A stretch of DNA of 64,000 nt, from positions 62,001-126,000 of the forward strand of contig NZ_BDIR01000008.1 in the NCBI RefSeq assembly GCF_001895145.1, given 5' to 3'. The position numbers and the translations under genes are program-made. This DNA is from Arcobacter sp. LA11. Lineage in GTDB: Bacteria > Campylobacterota > Campylobacteria > Campylobacterales > Arcobacteraceae. Shown piece after piece: positions 35,475 through 43,523 of this stretch. The stretch's first letter is position 1. Every line of letters starts with the position of its first letter. The notes under the pieces were generated by a model. It was not told the DNA's origin, ran no database searches, and worked only from the letters and a program-made list of their open reading frames with translations.

Positions 35475-37343
35475 GTGTTAAACGAATTTATAAGTAATAA
35501 TATTTTGTATCTAGAAAGTGATGAAAAGTTTGGAACTAAATTAGTTGATCTTTTTTTGAATAATAGATATGAAATATCTTGGGCAAAAAATGAAGAAGAA
35601 GCTGTTTTTAAGTACCAATACCATAAACCAAATATTTTAATTTGTAATATAATTTTAGAAGATAAAAATATAATAAACTTAATACAAAATTTGAAGAAAA
35701 AAGATTCTAAATTAAAAATAGTTATTGTTACAAATAATTTTGAAAGTGAAAATCTACTTAAATGTATAAATTTAGGTATTTCTAACTATTTAGAAAAGAA
35801 CAATTTTGTTTTTGAAAAAATAATATCTTTAATTGAAGTTAAAAATAGTTTTGCAAATGACAAGCCATTAAATAAATTTATTTTAGGTGAGGGCTTTGTT
35901 TACAATATTGATACAAAAGAATTATTAGATAGAAATAAAATAATTGTTCCTTTGAATACTCAAGAAAGACAATTAATAGAATTATTATTGAAAAACAAAA
36001 ATAACTATGTTCCTTATCATCAAATTCAAAGTGTATTAGGTAAGGTCAAAGATGTTTCTATTGATAGTTTAAGAACAACTATAAGAATTATTAGAAAAAA
36101 AACCTACTCAGATATAATAAAAAATTTAAGTGGATACGGATATAAAATAAACTTTTTTAGTGGTGAATTAATATATCAAACTGAATTAGATGAAGAAAAT
36201 AAAGTTAAAAATAAAAAGTTATTGCTAATAGAAGATTCTATAGAGATAAGTAACACTTTAAAAAAAGAGTTAAAAGGTTTTAGTTTAGAATGTGATTGTA
36301 GTTTGACTTACAATGATTCAAAAAAGCTAATAGAAGAAAATACTTATGATTATATTATTTTAAATCTACATTTGCCAGATAAAGACGGAATAGATCTATT
36401 GAATAGTATAAAAAGTATTTCAGATTCGAGAATTATTGTTTTAACTGCTGATTCAGATATTCATCTAAAAGAGTACTTATATTTACAAGGTGTTTTAGAC
36501 TATGTAGAAAAAAGTAGAAACACTCAATATTTAGCTTATACTTTATACAAAACAATTTTTAATATTGAAAATAATGATAGTTTAAACAATGTACTAGTTG
36601 TGGATTCTTCGAAGCTAGTTTGTGACCATATTTGTGATCTTCTTATTCCTCGTAATTATAATGTAACAATAAAATATTCAATAACTGATGGATTGTCTTT
36701 TTTAAAAGATAGAAAAGTAGATTTAGTAATAATTGATTTAGATTTATTAGGTGAAAGTTGTTTTGAAACATTAAATTTAATTAAAAACAGTTATAAAGAA
36801 TTGCCTATAATTTTATTATCTTCAGTAAAAAAATCTTCTACAAATAGAGATGCTTTTAAAAATGGAGCATCGGAAGTTTTATCAAAACCTTTATTAGCAG
36901 AAGAGTTTATTTTAAAAGTGGACCTTTGGGTTGATTATCATAGAAAAATACATCAAATAAAAAGTCAACAACAATTATTAAATGAGTACAAGTTAATAGT
37001 TGATAAAGCTTCTATTGTGTCTAAAACAGATTTAGAAGGTCAAATTACTTATGTAAATGAAACTTTTTGTAAAATCTCTGGATATACAGAAGAGGAGCTT
37101 TTGGGACAGTCTCATAATATAGTAAGACATCATGATATGCCAACTGAAGTTTTTACAGAAGTTTGGGACACTATAAAAGAGAAAAAACAAATATGGCATG
37201 GGCAGATTAAAAATAAAAGAAAAGATGGTTCTGCTTATTATGTAGATAGTTATGTGATGCCAATATTAAATGTAAGAAATGAAGTAGTTGAATATATTGC
37301 CTTAAGAAATTATATTAGTGAGAAAGAGTTCTATAATTTATAA
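35475..37343 (+). CDS. Multi-receiver, winged-helix and PAS regulatory protein
   Basis: A 622-residue cytoplasmic protein with domains in the order REC1 (about 8-120), OmpR-type winged helix (about 138-228), REC2 (about 247-360), REC3 (about 371-485) and a C-terminal PAS domain (about 505-615). Only REC3 has the phospho-accepting aspartate (D421, lysine K471); REC1 has N58 and REC2 has N297 at that position. The PAS domain has the Aer-like TYVNETFCKISGYTEEELLGQ and NIVRHHDMP motifs. Start is GTG 35475. There is no kinase or GGDEF output, so it may act on DNA through the central winged helix. Confidence 0.82.
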   Translation: MLNEFISNNILYLESDEKFGTKLVDLFLNNRYEISWAKNEEEAVFKYQYHKPNILICNIILEDKNIINLIQNLKKKDSKLKIVIVTNNFESENLLKCINLGISNYLEKNNFVFEKIISLIEVKNSFANDKPLNKFILGEGFVYNIDTKELLDRNKIIVPLNTQERQLIELLLKNKNNYVPYHQIQSVLGKVKDVSIDSLRTTIRIIRKKTYSDIIKNLSGYGYKINFFSGELIYQTELDEENKVKNKKLLLIEDSIEISNTLKKELKGFSLECDCSLTYNDSKKLIEENTYDYIILNLHLPDKDGIDLLNSIKSISDSRIIVLTADSDIHLKEYLYLQGVLDYVEKSRNTQYLAYTLYKTIFNIENNDSLNNVLVVDSSKLVCDHICDLLIPRNYNVTIKYSITDGLSFLKDRKVDLVIIDLDLLGESCFETLNLIKNSYKELPIILLSSVKKSSTNRDAFKNGASEVLSKPLLAEEFILKVDLWVDYHRKIHQIKSQQQLLNEYKLIVDKASIVSKTDLEGQITYVNETFCKISGYTEEELLGQSHNIVRHHDMPTEVFTEVWDTIKEKKQIWHGQIKNKRKDGSAYYVDSYVMPILNVRNEVVEYIALRNYISEKEFYNL

Positions 37344-37392
37344 TTCAGTAATATTGTCTTTTTTAAATAGAATTACAAAGTGAAGGTTTTTT

Positions 37393-38001
37393 ATGATAGA
37401 TGAAGGTGTTGTAAAGTATTCATTAAAATATAATCAAACAGATGATATTGCGATAAAAGAGTGTAAAAAAATTGAAAATGTTAGAGCAAGACTCTTTTCT
37501 TTAGGCCTTATAGGAGCTTATAGTAATGGAATAGGCTTTGGTAATATATCTGTAAGATACAAAAAGAAAAACTCTTTTGTAATTACCTCTACTCAAACAG
37601 GAGAGTTACCCAAATTAACTCCTAGTTATTACTCTTTTGTTAAAAAAGTAGATTTTAAAAAATTTAGGACATATGCAATGGGACCAAGCCGTCCAAGTTC
37701 TGAAGCTATAACTCATGCTTGTATATATAATTTAGACCCAGATATAAAAGCTGTAATTCATATTCATAATGAAAAGATTTGGGATTATATGTTAAAAAAC
37801 AATTATTTAAGTACAAATGATACGCCATATGGAACACCTGAGATGGTTGAAGATGTTAAAAATATTTACAAAAATATTGACCCTTTTTTAAATAATGCTT
37901 TTGTTATGAAGGGTCATTTTGAAGGAATAGTAACTTTTGGTAAATCTCTAAAAGATGCCGAAAAGACTCTTTATGAGATTATTAAAAAGTTACTAAAATA
38001 G
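37393..38001 (+). CDS. Class II aldolase/adducin family protein
   Basis: A 202-residue metal-dependent aldolase-fold protein. Zinc-site histidines are seen in AVIHIHNEKIW (two) and VMKGHFEGIVTFG (one), the catalytic glutamate candidate in RPSSEAITH, and the phosphate-binding part near GNISVRY and TSTQTG. Relatives act on fuculose-1-phosphate, ribulose-5-phosphate, methylthioribulose-1-phosphate (MtnB) or deoxyribulose-1-phosphate. Because mtnK-mtnA lie 3.3 kb upstream, a role in methylthioribose/deoxyribose salvage is possible, but they are not adjacent. Convergent with msrA. Confidence 0.75.
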   Translation: MIDEGVVKYSLKYNQTDDIAIKECKKIENVRARLFSLGLIGAYSNGIGFGNISVRYKKKNSFVITSTQTGELPKLTPSYYSFVKKVDFKKFRTYAMGPSRPSSEAITHACIYNLDPDIKAVIHIHNEKIWDYMLKNNYLSTNDTPYGTPEMVEDVKNIYKNIDPFLNNAFVMKGHFEGIVTFGKSLKDAEKTLYEIIKKLLK

Positions 38002-38002
38002 A

Positions 38003-38581
38003 TTAAAATATTTTTTTATAAATATGACAATAAGGTGTTTTCCCCGTTCTAGCATAATAGTCTTGGTGAAAGCCTTCTGCAATATAAAATGGATTAACTT
38101 CTACAAGTGACGTAGCTACGTCATAACCTTTTTTTGTCAAAATATCTATTACACCTTGTGCAGTATTTTTCTCTTCTTCATTGTGATAAAAAATTCCTGA
38201 AAGATATTGACTTCCAATATCTGGACCTTGCCCATCTCTTTGTTCTGGGTCATGAATTTCAAAAAATAGTTTTGTAAGCTCTTCAAATGTTACAATTTTT
38301 GGATCATAAACAACCTTTACAGTTTCTACATGCCCTGTTTTACCTTTTACAACATCATAATATCCTGGATTTTTTACCCAACCACCCATATATCCACTGA
38401 TTGCATCTTTTACACCTTTTTTCTTTTCAAAATGGTGTTCAACACCCCAAAAACAGCCTCCTGCAAAATATGCAGCTTTTAAGTTTTTATCCATAGGTTT
38501 TTCTATTTTAATCTCTTTATCCATTGAACTAGCAAGCAATAAACCAATTCCTATAAATAGAAGTAAAAAATATTTACGCAT
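38003..38581 (-). CDS. msrA: Peptide methionine-(S)-S-oxide reductase, exported form
   Basis: Repairs oxidised methionine. The 192 residues start with a hydrophobic signal (KYFLLLFIGIGLLLASS), so the enzyme acts in the periplasm or at the membrane. The catalytic cysteine is in YFAGGCFWGVEHHF (about C43), followed by SGYMGG, HVETVKVVYDP, DPEQRDGQGPDIGSQYLSGIF and the end FHQDYYARTGKTPYCH with a candidate resolving cysteine. No MsrB domain is fused. Confidence 0.95.
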   Translation of the reverse strand: MRKYFLLLFIGIGLLLASSMDKEIKIEKPMDKNLKAAYFAGGCFWGVEHHFEKKKGVKDAISGYMGGWVKNPGYYDVVKGKTGHVETVKVVYDPKIVTFEELTKLFFEIHDPEQRDGQGPDIGSQYLSGIFYHNEEEKNTAQGVIDILTKKGYDVATSLVEVNPFYIAEGFHQDYYARTGKTPYCHIYKKIF

Positions 38582-38670
38582 AAGTATCCCTTTGATTTTT
38601 CTTGATTATATTATTATACTGTGTAGTAACTATTTAGATATAATACAAAAAAATTAAATTAAGAAATTAA

Positions 38671-39324
38671 ATGAATATAACTGAAGAAGAAAAAAAAGCT
38701 GTATATAAAACTATATATAATAGAAGAGATACTAGAAGTGAATTTAAAACAGAAGATATAGATGATGAAGTGATTAATAGAATTTTAGATGCTGCCCATC
38801 ATGCTCCAAGTGTTGGCTTTATGCAACCTTGGGATTTTATAGTAGTTCGTGATAAAAAGGTTAAAGAGCAAATAAAAGATGGATTTGAGCAAGCTAATGA
38901 AGAAGCAAAACTTATGTTTAAAGATGAAAGACAAAAAATTTATAAGAGTTTAAAACTAGAAGGTATTTTAGAAGCTCCTGTAGGTATTTGTATTACTTGT
39001 AATAGAAATAGAGCTGGTGAAACAGTACTTGGAAGAACTGCAAATTTAGATATGGATTTATATAGTGCAGTATGTGCGGTGCAAACTTTATGGATTGCAG
39101 CAAGGGCTGAAAATCTTGGAGTTGGTTGGGTTAGTATTATTCATCATGATGTATTAAAAGAGATATTAGATATTCCAGAGGATATAGTTCCTATAGCTTA
39201 TCTTTGTATTGGAAAAGTTGATTACTTTCATGATAAACCAGAGTTAGAGAAAGCAGGGTGGACTTCACGAATACCTTTAGATCAGTTAGTTCATTATGAT
39301 AAATGGAATAAGAAAGAAAACTAA
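38671..39324 (+). CDS. bluB: 5,6-dimethylbenzimidazole synthase
   Basis: Cleaves reduced FMN with oxygen to make the lower ligand of vitamin B12. A 217-residue nitroreductase-fold protein with BluB-specific stretches: RRDTRSEF, HHAPSVGFMQPWDFIVV, LGRTANLDMDLYSAVCAVQTLWIAARAENLGVGWVSI and the end GWTSRIPLDQLVHYDKW. No other cobamide genes are in the window. It overlaps the 3' end of the convergent glycosyltransferase by four bases. Confidence 0.92.
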   Translation: MNITEEEKKAVYKTIYNRRDTRSEFKTEDIDDEVINRILDAAHHAPSVGFMQPWDFIVVRDKKVKEQIKDGFEQANEEAKLMFKDERQKIYKSLKLEGILEAPVGICITCNRNRAGETVLGRTANLDMDLYSAVCAVQTLWIAARAENLGVGWVSIIHHDVLKEILDIPEDIVPIAYLCIGKVDYFHDKPELEKAGWTSRIPLDQLVHYDKWNKKEN

Positions 39325-39992
39325 GTATAAAATTTTGTAAGTTTATTAGGATTTACACCACAATAATATAAAGATATTAAAATCCAATTTCTTAGGGTTG
39401 TGTAGATTATTCCTTTATTTTCCCATTTTCTTGCGCTTGTGATTACTTTTTGTTTAGATATTTTAATATTTAGATTCTCTTTTTTTAGTTTTTGCATTAA
39501 ATTTACATCTTCCATAAGTGAGATGTTTTCATAGCCTTTTATTTTTTCAAATATATTTTTTCTTATAAATATAGCTTGGTCTCCATATGGTACTTTTGTG
39601 ATTCTTGAACGCCAAGAAGCTACTTTTGCGATAATACTTAGGATAAATCTATTTGAATCAAAACTTAAGTCAAAAGCACCTGCTTGGATATTTTTATTTT
39701 CTAAGATAGTAGAAATAATATCAAATGCATTTTTAGGAAGTATAGTATCTGCATGTAAAAAAAGTAATATATCTTTTGATGCTAAACTTGCACCTTTATT
39801 CATTTGATTTGCTCTACCTTTTATAGAGTTGGTTTTTATTACTTGTTCATTTTTTATAAGTTTGATTGTTGAACTATCATTTCCATCTACAATAATAATT
39901 TCATTATTTTTCATATCATGTTTAAATAGTTTTTCTAAAAATAAATTGATATTTGATTCATTAAATACTGGAATAATAATTGAAATATTGAT
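39321..39992 (-). CDS. TIGR04283-type arsenosugar glycosyltransferase with non-canonical ATC start
   Basis: A GT2-family transferase of the group found beside ArsS. The first ATG (39914) would remove the universal N-terminal strand, yet the upstream frame encodes NISIIIPVFNES directly, with no ATG, GTG or TTG before an in-frame stop. An AAAGGAA ribosome site lies seven bases before an ATC codon at 39990-39992, which would give a 223-residue protein of normal family length. Further landmarks are IIIVDGNDSS, LLFLHADTILP, VPYGDQAIFIRK and SLMEDVNLMQKL. Either ATC initiation or a mutated start codon explains it. Divergent from the arsenosugar operon. Confidence 0.78.
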   Translation of the reverse strand: MNISIIIPVFNESNINLFLEKLFKHDMKNNEIIIVDGNDSSTIKLIKNEQVIKTNSIKGRANQMNKGASLASKDILLFLHADTILPKNAFDIISTILENKNIQAGAFDLSFDSNRFILSIIAKVASWRSRITKVPYGDQAIFIRKNIFEKIKGYENISLMEDVNLMQKLKKENLNIKISKQKVITSARKWENKGIIYTTLRNWILISLYYCGVNPNKLTKFYT

Positions 39993-40017
39993 ATTTGTTT
40001 CCTTTTATACAGTTTAA

Positions 40018-40049
40018 TACACATTAACTAAACGGAATTATTCTATCAT
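40018..40049 (+). promoter_or_regulatory. Candidate promoter of the arsenosugar operon
   Basis: TACACATTAACTAAAC (40018-40033) has ACAC and AAAC 11 bp apart, a weaker version of the direct repeat before the secreted paralogs. A TATCAT -10 candidate (40044-40049) is ten bases downstream rather than eight. The position, about 50 bases before the ArsS-ArsM start and behind an AAAGG site, fits a promoter; the regulator site is tentative. Confidence 0.35.
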
Positions 40050-40085
40050 AATAGATTATAAAAATATTTAAATAAAGGTTTACAA

Positions 40086-42203
40086 ATGGGTAATTTTTGG
40101 GAGCATAGGCAAGTTTTAAAAGATAAATTTGATTTAATACAAATAAATATTGGAAATATGTGTAATCTTACTTGTACTCACTGTCATATAGGAGCAAGTC
40201 CTAAGGGTGACAAAAATATGGATATATTAACTGCAAATAAAATTATTGAAAAGATTGAAAAACTTGATATACAAACTATAGAATTTACTGGTGGAACTCC
40301 AGAGATGAATGAAAGTTTTTTAACATTCCTTACAAGGTTAAATAAAGCAGGGAAAAACTTAGTTGTAAGAACTAGTTTAACAGTTTTAAATGATGAGAAA
40401 TATAAACATTTTTTAGAAGTATATAAAAAATTTAATGTAAAAGTAATAGCTTCTTTACCTTCTGTTTTTGAAGATGGAACAACACAGCAAAGAGGAGCTG
40501 GTGTTTATGATGAAACAATAGTTTTACTAAAAAAACTAAATGATATGGGTTATGGTAAAGGTGATTTACAATTAGATTTAGTATATAATCCTGTTGGAAC
40601 GTATCTTCCTGCTCCTCAAGCTCAATTACAACAAGAGTATAAAACAATATTAAAAGATAAGTTTGATGTTGAATTTAACTCTCTTGCTACTATAGTTAAT
40701 ATGCCTATCAAAAGATTTAAATTTGATTTGAAAAAACATAATCTTTTAGATGAATATATGGATACATTGAAAAGTAAATATAATGAAAGTACTTTATGTA
40801 ATGTAATGTGTAAAAGAGTTTTATCTATTGATTATCAAGGTTTTATTTATGATTGTGATTTTAATCTTGCATTAGAAACTAGAGTAAAAGGATATGAAAA
40901 TACTCCTTTTTGGGAAATAGATTTTAATAATTTTAAACCAGAAATTAGTTTTGATTCACACTGTTATGCCTGTACAGTTAATAGTGGAAGTTCATGTCAT
41001 GGGGAAGTTATTCCCAATGAAAAAGATGAGGAGGCTAGTTCTTGTTGTTCTGAGACTTCATGTTCAGATGAAAAAGTTGAAGAAGTAAGTTCATGCTGTG
41101 TTGAGAGTTCATGTTCAGATGATGAAGCAAAATGCACAGAAGAATTTGATGCTAAGGACAATGCAAAAGAGTATTACGGAGAGGTTTTAAGCTCAAGTGA
41201 GGATTTAAAAACAACTGCCTGTTGTACTTTAGATATGATTCCCAAGCGAGTACGAGATACATTACCATATATAGTAGATGAGATAAAAGATAAGTATTAT
41301 GGCTGTGGTTCTCCTATGCCTTTAGTTCTTGAAAATCAAACAATGCTTGATTTAGGGTGTGGAAGTGGAAGAGATGTTTATATTCTTTCAAAGCTTGCAG
41401 GTCAAAGCGGATTTGTACATGGTATAGATATGACTGAAAATCAAATTAATGTGGCAAAAAAACATCAAGAAGCACAAACTAAAAGATTTGAGTTTTGTAA
41501 AGTAAATACAAATTTTGTACATGATTATATAGAAAATATAGATAAACATTTTGAAGAAGAGTCTATAGATATAGTTACTTCAAATTGTGTTATTAATTTA
41601 CTTGAGGATAAAAGAGATATTTTAAGAAAAGTATTTAAACTTCTAAAATACGGAGGAGAGTTTTATTTCTCTGATGTTTACTCAAATAGAAGATTACCTG
41701 AACATATTAAAAAAGATAAAGTATTACATGGAGAGTGTTTAGGTGGAGCTTTATATGCAAATGATTTTGTAAGGTTTGCTATTGAAGCTGGATTTACAGA
41801 ACCTCGTATGGTTACTTCAAAAGAGATAGAAATAACAGATGAAAAGATGAAGAAAATTATAGGCAAAACTAAATTTTATTCAATTACTTATAGATTATGG
41901 AAAATAGAAGACTTAGATAGTGTTTGTGAAGATTATGGACAGTTTGCTATATATAAAGGTGGAATTAAAGAGAGTGAATTAGAGTTTCAATTAGACTCAA
42001 ATCATTTGTTTGAAATAAATAGGCCTGAGCATGTATGTAAAAATACAGCGGATATGTTAAGTAAGACTAGATATAAAGATTATTTTGAAATTATTGGAAA
42101 TACAGATATTCACTTTGGTGAGTTTAAGGGTTGTGCTACATTAGCCAATGAATATGAAAAAGAATCAGAAAATGAAAAGGATTTATCATGCGGTTGTTGT
42201 TAA
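40086..42203 (+). CDS. ArsS-ArsM fusion: arsenosugar radical SAM protein joined to arsenite methyltransferase
   Basis: One 705-residue frame. Residues 1-310 are ArsS: radical-SAM cluster C26-x3-C30-x2-C33 in NMCNLTCTHCHIGASP, TIEFTGGTPEMN, and a C-terminal cysteine group CYACTVNSGSSC (293-304). Residues about 311-352 are a linker with two similar CC-x4-C units (320-326 and 337-343). Residues about 355-705 are ArsM: CC at 379-380, C407, the SAM motif LDLGCGSGRD (421-430), C501 in SNCVINL and C551 in GECLGGAL, the expected arsenic-binding cysteines. ArsM methylates arsenite to dimethylarsenic; ArsS adds the 5'-deoxyadenosyl group. The protein ends SCGCC. It heads an operon. Confidence 0.9.
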   Translation: MGNFWEHRQVLKDKFDLIQINIGNMCNLTCTHCHIGASPKGDKNMDILTANKIIEKIEKLDIQTIEFTGGTPEMNESFLTFLTRLNKAGKNLVVRTSLTVLNDEKYKHFLEVYKKFNVKVIASLPSVFEDGTTQQRGAGVYDETIVLLKKLNDMGYGKGDLQLDLVYNPVGTYLPAPQAQLQQEYKTILKDKFDVEFNSLATIVNMPIKRFKFDLKKHNLLDEYMDTLKSKYNESTLCNVMCKRVLSIDYQGFIYDCDFNLALETRVKGYENTPFWEIDFNNFKPEISFDSHCYACTVNSGSSCHGEVIPNEKDEEASSCCSETSCSDEKVEEVSSCCVESSCSDDEAKCTEEFDAKDNAKEYYGEVLSSSEDLKTTACCTLDMIPKRVRDTLPYIVDEIKDKYYGCGSPMPLVLENQTMLDLGCGSGRDVYILSKLAGQSGFVHGIDMTENQINVAKKHQEAQTKRFEFCKVNTNFVHDYIENIDKHFEEESIDIVTSNCVINLLEDKRDILRKVFKLLKYGGEFYFSDVYSNRRLPEHIKKDKVLHGECLGGALYANDFVRFAIEAGFTEPRMVTSKEIEITDEKMKKIIGKTKFYSITYRLWKIEDLDSVCEDYGQFAIYKGGIKESELEFQLDSNHLFEINRPEHVCKNTADMLSKTRYKDYFEIIGNTDIHFGEFKGCATLANEYEKESENEKDLSCGCC

Positions 42204-42865
42204 TTTTTATTTTTGCTGTATTTACATTAAATGCACAAGTTTTATTAAAAGAGGACTTTAACTCTTTAGAAAATTGGGAACCTTTATTATTTGAAAAGAT
42301 TGAAAAGCATTCAACTTATGAAATAAAAGATTCTGTTTTAGTTGCAAAAAGTAATGCTTCAGCTTCTGGTATAAAGTTCAAAAAAAACTATGATATTTTT
42401 AAATATCCAAAACTTTCTTTTAAATGGAAAGTAAACAATGTATATAAAAAAGGTGATGCTACAAGAAAAGATGGTGATGATTATCCTATTCGTATATATG
42501 TGATGTTTGAATATGATCCAGATAAAGCAGGTTTTTTTGATCAAATAAAATATGATTTAGCAAAGTCTATTTATGGAGAGTATCCTCCTCATAGTACTAT
42601 AAATTATATTTGGTCAAATAAGATACAAGATAAGAATATAATTACAAGCGCTTATACCAATAGGGCAAAAATGATTATTTTAAATAATTCTGATATAAAC
42701 TTAAACAAATGGCAAACACATACTGTGGATGTTTTAGCAGATTATAAAAAAGCTTTTGGTGAAAATCCTCCTAATAATGTTACTTTAGCAATAATGACTG
42801 ATTCTGATAATACAGGAGAATCATCATTGTCTTATATAGATTTTATTGAAGTAAGTAATGAATAA
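42188..42865 (+). CDS. DUF3047 family exported protein
   Basis: A 225-residue protein with a signal peptide (MRLLLIFIFAVFTLNA) and the DUF3047 pattern: LKEDFNSLENWEPLLF, SFKWKVNNVYKKGDATRKDGDDYPIRIYVMF, IWSNK and a closing ESSLSYIDFIEVSNE, suggesting a beta-sandwich that may bind carbohydrate-like ligands. Function unknown. It overlaps the ArsS-ArsM gene by 16 bases and the following glycosyltransferase gene by eight, so it belongs to the arsenosugar operon. Confidence 0.82.
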   Translation: MRLLLIFIFAVFTLNAQVLLKEDFNSLENWEPLLFEKIEKHSTYEIKDSVLVAKSNASASGIKFKKNYDIFKYPKLSFKWKVNNVYKKGDATRKDGDDYPIRIYVMFEYDPDKAGFFDQIKYDLAKSIYGEYPPHSTINYIWSNKIQDKNIITSAYTNRAKMIILNNSDINLNKWQTHTVDVLADYKKAFGENPPNNVTLAIMTDSDNTGESSLSYIDFIEVSNE

Positions 42866-43523
42866 AAATTTAGTAATCATGTTTGTAAAGGAACCTAAAT
42901 TAGGTTTTGTAAAAACAAGATTATCAAAAGATTGCGATGAAGAATTCACTTTAGATTTGTATAAATGTTTTGTTCGTGATTTAATTAGCACTTTAAAAGT
43001 ATCAGAGTTTGATTTTAAACTCTGTGCTTATCCTAAATTAGATTTGATAAATAAAGAGTTTGGTGATTTTAACAATTTCTTACAATCCCATGGAGATTTA
43101 GGAGTAAAAATGCAAAATGCATTTCAAACTCAATTTGAAAATGGCTATGAAAAAATTGTCTTAATAGGAAGTGATACTCCTCATATATCAAATGAAATTA
43201 TAAATGAATCTTTTTTGAAACTTGATACTAATGATATTGTTTTAGGCCCTTCTTTAGATGGAGGTTATTATCTAATTGCTTTTTCTAAACAAAAATTTTA
43301 TGATGAGGTATTTAAAAATATTTCTTGGAGTACAGAAAATGTATTAGAAGAGACTTTACAAAAGCTACACGAAAAACAGGTAAATTTACTTCATAGTTTG
43401 AATGACATTGATGTTTTAGATGACTTGAATAGCTTTTTTAAAGAGTATTCAAATAGTTTTTTTAAAACCTCAGAAACAATAAAATTTTTAGAAAAGAGGA
43501 AATCATGGAGAAGTTTGATGTAA
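42858..43523 (+). CDS. TIGR04282-type arsenosugar glycosyltransferase (DUF2064)
   Basis: A 221-residue GT-A-like transferase that accompanies ArsS in many genomes. Landmarks are LVIMFVKEPKLGFVKTRLS, FQTQFENGYEKIVLIGSDTPHI (metal-binding SDTP), LGPSLDGGYYLIAF and WSTENVLEETL. With the TIGR04283 protein it is thought to build the sugar part of arsenosugars. It overlaps both neighbours, indicating tight co-translation. Confidence 0.88.
   Translation: MNKNLVIMFVKEPKLGFVKTRLSKDCDEEFTLDLYKCFVRDLISTLKVSEFDFKLCAYPKLDLINKEFGDFNNFLQSHGDLGVKMQNAFQTQFENGYEKIVLIGSDTPHISNEIINESFLKLDTNDIVLGPSLDGGYYLIAFSKQKFYDEVFKNISWSTENVLEETLQKLHEKQVNLLHSLNDIDVLDDLNSFFKEYSNSFFKTSETIKFLEKRKSWRSLM

Noticed and set aside
40980-41170. 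Possible selenocysteine or frameshift at the ArsS-ArsM junction (the ArsS family is also called a selenodomain group)
   Set aside because: The frame is continuous with ordinary TGT/TGC cysteine codons and contains no in-frame TGA.
42188-42865. DUF3047 protein as an arsenic-specific enzyme
   Set aside because: Only the operon position suggests it; the sequence shows a signal peptide and a beta-rich domain without cysteines suited to arsenic binding.
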